Positions 60,502 to 64,000 of a DNA stretch of 64,000 nucleotides are shown here, piece after piece. Position 1 is the first letter of the stretch, and each line of letters begins with the position of its first letter. Below the pieces are notes generated by a model, which worked only from the letters and a program-made list of their open reading frames with translations, searched no databases and was not told the origin of the DNA. Origin of the DNA: an uncultured Spirochaetaceae bacterium (GTDB taxonomy: Bacteria; Spirochaetota; Spirochaetia; Sphaerochaetales; Sphaerochaetaceae). The stretch covers positions 43,715-107,714 of the forward strand of contig CALXLD010000039.1 of NCBI GenBank assembly GCA_944389105.1, given 5' to 3'. A program made the position numbers and the translations under genes.

Positions 60502-61662
60502 ATGATGAAGAGGCTTTGCTTCCTGCTGTTTGTTCTTCTTATTGTATCCCCCATTTTCGCGATAGGTTTCGGTTACCATGTCTTTGAAATCAGGACTGAA
60601 CCGGAATTCGGGAAAGGCGTATTCCCGGCATCCGTGATGTATCAGTTCAATTTCCCTGTTCCGGATTTCATAAATGGCAACAAGACTGAATTTGCATTCC
60701 GCCTTGATAACGGTCTTGTCTATCGCACTCTGCGGCAGGATCCAGTAACCGGGGCTATCATGGCAGAGAATCCGTCCCTCTATGATTTCCCGAAGGAATA
60801 TACAGTTCATTATGATGAATTCAACCTGTTCTTTGCTCAGGGGTTCATAGATACTGCTTTTTCTTCGGATGACCTGCTGACTGCATTCGTTTCGATTGAT
60901 GGAAGGTTCGAGATGGCTTTCGAGCGTCTTTCCTGGATGACCGATACAAATGAGACTGAGGGTGTTTTCTGGGATGGAAATGGAAACTACCGTTTTCCTG
61001 AAGATGGATTATGGATAGGAGCACCAGAGCTATCTGAAGATAGGTCAGCGTTCCAGACTTCCATTTCCCTTGGCCTGAAGTTCAGCTATATGCGTGATAC
61101 TGTTACGGTGAGGGATGGTATAAGGGGAGCATTCGTATGGCGTTTTGCCCCTGAGTGGATGATCCTTACAGATGGATCTGCTTCATTTGTGCTTTCCCAT
61201 AATGAGATACAGCTGTCGAAGACTCTCTTCTCCGTTCCCGCAGGCGGAGGCCGTACATGGTTCAGCATAGTCCTTGATGATTTCTTTTCGTATCGCTGGA
61301 TATATGGAAGCAAGGTTCCGCAGTATGTGCAGGGTGGGGATATCTGGGGACCTGATGTCCCTAATGCACGCAATGTTATTACGAACAGGCTCTCTATGAC
61401 GTTCTACGGACCGCAGATATATAGTATGGATACATATCCTTCCATTACCTTTTTCTGGGATCTCGGCTGGGCATTTGGCAAGGTCCTCAATACGGATTCA
61501 GGTGAGAGCATAGCAGAAAGCGTGGGAAGTTATGGAATACGGACAGAATTCGTCATTGCCGGTATCGCGGAGTTCTTCTATGAGATAGGATGTTCTTATG
61601 ATCCTGTATTCGCAGAGGATATGTTTGTTGCGCAGAAATTCGGATTTTCAGTAGGTGTATGA
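60502..61662 (+). CDS. Exported outer-membrane-like protein 2, paralogue of protein 1
   Basis: This 386-aa protein starts at ATG 60502, 4 nt after GGAGG. The signal peptide is MMKRLCFLLFVLLIVSPIFA. The mature part has strands such as FEIRTEPEFGKGVFPASVMYQFNFPVP and TEFAFRLDNGLVYRTL, and ends QKFGFSVGV, an aromatic/hydrophobic terminus typical of barrels. Clearly related to the preceding gene; both are probably a family particular to this lineage. Confidence 0.75.
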   Translation: MMKRLCFLLFVLLIVSPIFAIGFGYHVFEIRTEPEFGKGVFPASVMYQFNFPVPDFINGNKTEFAFRLDNGLVYRTLRQDPVTGAIMAENPSLYDFPKEYTVHYDEFNLFFAQGFIDTAFSSDDLLTAFVSIDGRFEMAFERLSWMTDTNETEGVFWDGNGNYRFPEDGLWIGAPELSEDRSAFQTSISLGLKFSYMRDTVTVRDGIRGAFVWRFAPEWMILTDGSASFVLSHNEIQLSKTLFSVPAGGGRTWFSIVLDDFFSYRWIYGSKVPQYVQGGDIWGPDVPNARNVITNRLSMTFYGPQIYSMDTYPSITFFWDLGWAFGKVLNTDSGESIAESVGSYGIRTEFVIAGIAEFFYEIGCSYDPVFAEDMFVAQKFGFSVGV

Positions 61663-62324
61663 TGAGAAGGCTTGGACTATTGGTTATTTTCATTTTTGGA
61701 GTATCTGCGCTTTTCGCATCTACCTGCGATTTCCGAGGCTCTCTTGAATGGTCTTATGATACGAATGCTTTCTCTGATCCTCTCCCTGAAGGCTATTCAC
61801 TGGATTCAGGCTATCCGAATGGAGGAGAGTTCCTGAAGCGGCAGAATATCGGACTGCACCTGAGTTCTGATATATATTTCGTAGATGATAGCAGGATAGG
61901 GCTTTCTTCATTTCTTTCTTTCCGCTTTCCTTATAGTTCCATTTCCATAATACCTGAAGGAGAAGGTTATGACTGGGAATACAGGGAGGAGAACAGCCTT
62001 TCCAGACAGCATGTAAGTCTTTTCTGCGGACTTGGTCCGGTTTTCAGGTTTTCTGCAGGTCCTGTTGATATACTCCTTCCGATACGTCTGAGTCTTGGCA
62101 GCTATGATTGGTTTACATCTGGAATCGTCGTTGGCGTGTCGATAGAGCCTGGTATCAATATCTCGGTAACGGATACTGTCTTTCTTTCATTTGCATTCAC
62201 ATATGATGCTCATCTGATGAAATTCTTTTTCTCAACGAGGAAAGTATACGACCAGGGCTATATAATGCTTACAGCTGGTGCATATGCTGGTGTCGGATTC
62301 AGATTCGGAGGTGGCGATGCGTAG
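61659..62324 (+). CDS. Exported barrel-like protein 3 of the cluster
   Basis: This 221-aa protein has a signal peptide (RRLGLLVIFIFGVSALFAS) and alternating strands: GLHLSSDIYFVDDSRIGLSSFLSFRF, FCGLGPVFRFSAGPVDILLPIRLSLGSYDW and FLSFAFTYDAHLMKFFF. This suggests an 8-10-stranded barrel. ATG overlaps the previous stop (ATGA), and its own end overlaps the fourth gene by 8 bp. Function unknown. Confidence 0.75.
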   Translation: MMRRLGLLVIFIFGVSALFASTCDFRGSLEWSYDTNAFSDPLPEGYSLDSGYPNGGEFLKRQNIGLHLSSDIYFVDDSRIGLSSFLSFRFPYSSISIIPEGEGYDWEYREENSLSRQHVSLFCGLGPVFRFSAGPVDILLPIRLSLGSYDWFTSGIVVGVSIEPGINISVTDTVFLSFAFTYDAHLMKFFFSTRKVYDQGYIMLTAGAYAGVGFRFGGGDA

Positions 62325-62934
62325 ACTTCTTGCTTTTCTTCTTCTCTTTGCAGCACTTGGTTCTATTTCAGCTTCTCCAGAACTCTGGATCGGCGCTTCC
62401 TTTTTTGCTGATAGGAACAATATCTCGGAGGATGTTGCTGATTGCTTTCCCGCAATGGGTGATTCTGTTTCGGAGATCAAGTCCATTGGTCTAGATCTTG
62501 ATCTTGCCTTTTTTCCTTCGGATATAGTCAGAATCGGCCTTATCGGCGGGTATAATATCATGCTGCCGATTGGTTTCACAGAAAGCGGTGGAAGCAATGA
62601 AGGGTATATAACATATGATTTTGATTACCGGCAGGATCTTTCCATAGGACTTGCTTATTATCAGTTCTTCACCTCGGTAATCGGAGCTTTCCTCACATGC
62701 AATTTTGAATATTCCTGGTACAGAACAGCCTCTGAGCATATTCCGAATGATTCTGCTCCGATGGACTATATCGAGCATAATGAATATGGAGTTTCAGGAG
62801 AGCTTGGTATAATAACGCGCTCCGATAACATGTATTTCCGTCTTGGCTTCAAAGGCTATTATGATCTGTATCATGCAGAAAGCCATGGTTACAGATTAGG
62901 TCTGTTTGCAGGTGGCGGGATAATAATAGGCTAG
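62317..62934 (+). CDS. Exported barrel-like protein 4 of the cluster
   Basis: This 205-aa protein starts at ATG 62317 (MRRLLAFLLLFAALGSISAS) after GGAGGTG in the third gene; the longer frame from 62278 adds only unlikely sequence. The mature part alternates strands and turns (LFADRN, LDLAFFPSDIVRIGLIGGYNIMLPIG, SIGLAYYQFFTSVIGAFLTCNFEYSW) and ends GLFAGGGIIIG, as expected for an outer-membrane barrel. It overlaps the convergent gene by 39 bp. Confidence 0.75.
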   Translation: MRRLLAFLLLFAALGSISASPELWIGASFFADRNNISEDVADCFPAMGDSVSEIKSIGLDLDLAFFPSDIVRIGLIGGYNIMLPIGFTESGGSNEGYITYDFDYRQDLSIGLAYYQFFTSVIGAFLTCNFEYSWYRTASEHIPNDSAPMDYIEHNEYGVSGELGIITRSDNMYFRLGFKGYYDLYHAESHGYRLGLFAGGGIIIG

Positions 62935-63408
62935 GTTCTGCTCTGTTATCGGGATATCTATGATATCGCCAGGGCGGATATATGAGATGCTTATTCCTTC
63001 ATTCTGATAAAGCCTTTCCTCCAGTTCTGATAATCTTCTTGCAAAGACGGCATTCCTTATACCTATTTCGCTGAGAACTTCTGGATCAAGCTTCGGGTTA
63101 TCAGGGAATATTATTGAATCTGCGTTTTCAAATCTGAGATTGGCACCTTCTATTGAATAGCCATCCATTACGATGATGCAGGATGATGACTCATCGGAGA
63201 TCTTATAGATTCCTTCTGCTATGTTCTCGGCAAGCAGCCCATTCCAGCGTTTATAGAAGATGCTCTCATCAATCAGGAGAACCTCTCCGTCTGAGCTGAG
63301 TACGGAGTAGAAGCTTTCATTTCTTTCCGGGGTAACTATGCTATATGAAGCAGAAAGGATTGAAGCTGACATAATAAGAACAGATACTGCGCAGATTGCA
63401 TTTCTCAT
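62896..63408 (-). CDS. Exported protein of unknown function
   Basis: This 170-aa protein has a signal peptide (MRNAICAVSVLIMSASILSAS) with GGAGG just before the ATG. After a strand-rich middle (SSDGEVLLIDESIFYKRWNG) it has a helical segment AVFARRLSELEERLYQNEG, then ISYIRPGDIIDIPITEQN. I cannot name a family. It overlaps the barrel protein gene on the other strand by 39 bp, which contains coding sequence of both. Confidence 0.65.
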   Translation of the reverse strand: MRNAICAVSVLIMSASILSASYSIVTPERNESFYSVLSSDGEVLLIDESIFYKRWNGLLAENIAEGIYKISDESSSCIIVMDGYSIEGANLRFENADSIIFPDNPKLDPEVLSEIGIRNAVFARRLSELEERLYQNEGISISYIRPGDIIDIPITEQNLAYYYPATCKQT

Positions 63409-63511
63409 AAATCCTCCACTTTCCTATGATAGCATGGAAGTCTGTTTCTTATTTCTCTGAAAACCTGACCAAACACCTCACACATGAAGTATTAATCAGT
63501 GGAGGTAAAGA

Positions 63512-64000
63512 TTGGACGAAAATAGAAGAAAGAGATTCTGGGATTCCCTGTGCCTTGCAGACGACGCGGCATTCTCCATCGCCCTCGACGGCAATACGGA
63601 GTGTGCCTCGTTCATCGTCCGCACCATCCTGGACAGGCGTGACATAACTGTCTCCTCCGTCCATACCCAGAGAAGCCAGAGGAGGATGGACAGCCACTCC
63701 GTCATCTTCGATATGCTTGCGTATGATGATGAGGGGAATCTGTATGACGTGGAGATGCAGCGCTCCTCTGCCTCAGGGGATGAGATAGGTGCGAGGGCAA
63801 GCTACTATGAGGCCATGCTCGGGACAAGGGCCCTCAGAAAGGGAGAGAAGTACTCTGGGCTGAGGGAGAGGATAGTGATATTCATACTCGAGGAGGATGC
63901 GATAGGGGAAGACAGGGATGTGTATGAATATGAGTTCAGGGATGAGGGAGGTAAAGCTCTTGATGAAGGGTCGAGGGTAAGGATAGTGCTGGCAAACACG
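63512..64000 (+). CDS. Rpn / PD-(D/E)XK nuclease family protein, N-terminal part (partial)
   Basis: A frame opens at TTG 63512 with GGAGG at 63501-63505 and stays open to the window edge (163 codons). The pattern fits the Rpn (recombination-promoting nuclease, putative transposase_31) family: FWDSLCLADDAAFSIALDGNTECASFIVRTILDRRDI, then HSVIFDMLAYDDEGNLYDVEMQ, with Asp in FDML and Glu/Gln in VEMQ as the expected PD-(D/E)XK core. RASYYEAMLGTRALRKGEKY follows. By eye the coding sequence is clearly richer in G+C than neighbouring genes, suggesting transfer. The gene is cut off by the window, so integrity cannot be judged. Confidence 0.8.
   Translation, partial: MDENRRKRFWDSLCLADDAAFSIALDGNTECASFIVRTILDRRDITVSSVHTQRSQRRMDSHSVIFDMLAYDDEGNLYDVEMQRSSASGDEIGARASYYEAMLGTRALRKGEKYSGLRERIVIFILEEDAIGEDRDVYEYEFRDEGGKALDEGSRVRIVLANT

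Noticed and set aside
1..64000. CRISPR array, prophage or complete insertion sequence
   Set aside because: No regularly spaced direct repeats, integrase or transposase with terminal repeats were seen; only a partial Rpn-type nuclease at the right edge.

Overview
The window looks like ordinary chromosome from a host-associated or anaerobic spirochaete (Treponema/Sphaerochaeta-like), at roughly mid-40s percent GC. This is an inference from several features: many Cys-lipoproteins and exported barrel-like proteins, a PEGA-like protein beside ftsY, Rnf instead of Nqr, a two-piece HgdC/HgdB-type activase, GH57 and MalQ glucan enzymes, and an Rpn-type nuclease. There is no rRNA or tRNA, CRISPR array, prophage or complete insertion sequence. 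Genes are tightly packed. Many start codons overlap the preceding stop, and several convergent pairs overlap at their stop codons.

Layout: 1-1579 is the end of a TrkA-like subunit plus TrkH. 1797-2858 is an exported choloylglycine-hydrolase-family enzyme. 3012-4492 (minus) is a beta-helix-like lipoprotein whose 5' end carries an (AG)8 repeat. 4640-8616 (minus) holds MATE, M18 aminopeptidase and MATE. 8721-9617 is a GrpB-cytidine deaminase fusion. 9673-11358 (minus) is a DUF47-PiT phosphate pair behind an 11-bp-phased Pho-box-like array. 11675-12271 is a HigBA toxin-antitoxin pair. 12983-15200 is a cystine-type ABC transporter. 15197-19039 holds an unknown membrane protein, a flavodoxin, an MFS carrier and a lipoprotein. 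19099-24771 (minus) is a maltodextrin operon (binding protein, two permeases, LacI regulator, MalQ) behind LacI-type palindromes. 25076-26310 is an orphan sodium-pump decarboxylase beta subunit with a 39-aa partner. 26378-30539 (minus) is the activase/dehydratase pair. 30716-34095 holds a transporter, ThiI and a cysteine desulfurase. aroB, hrpA, hisS, pcnB, a P-loop protein, a YeiH transporter and a DNA glycosylase follow.

42941-47879 is a complete rnfCDGEAB operon (ferredoxin:NAD+ ion pump). It is followed in the same direction by a GH57 enzyme, prfB with a programmed +1 frameshift, a PEGA-like protein, ftsY, a YD-repeat-like exported protein, and a Lol-type permease-ATPase-permease set. Then come RNase Z, a DUF5131 protein, an esterase, four tandem exported barrel-like proteins, an exported protein on the opposite strand, and a truncated Rpn-type nuclease at the right edge.

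The most interesting signals are two. First, removing one AG unit (or adding two) puts an ATG with a perfect Shine-Dalgarno in frame with the beta-helix lipoprotein, giving it a complete signal peptide; this is the signature of translational phase variation. Second, in about eight genes with no Shine-Dalgarno sequence the promoter -10 hexamer lies 6-7 nt before the start codon, which predicts leaderless mRNAs. Everything here was read by eye from the sequence; no searches were run.
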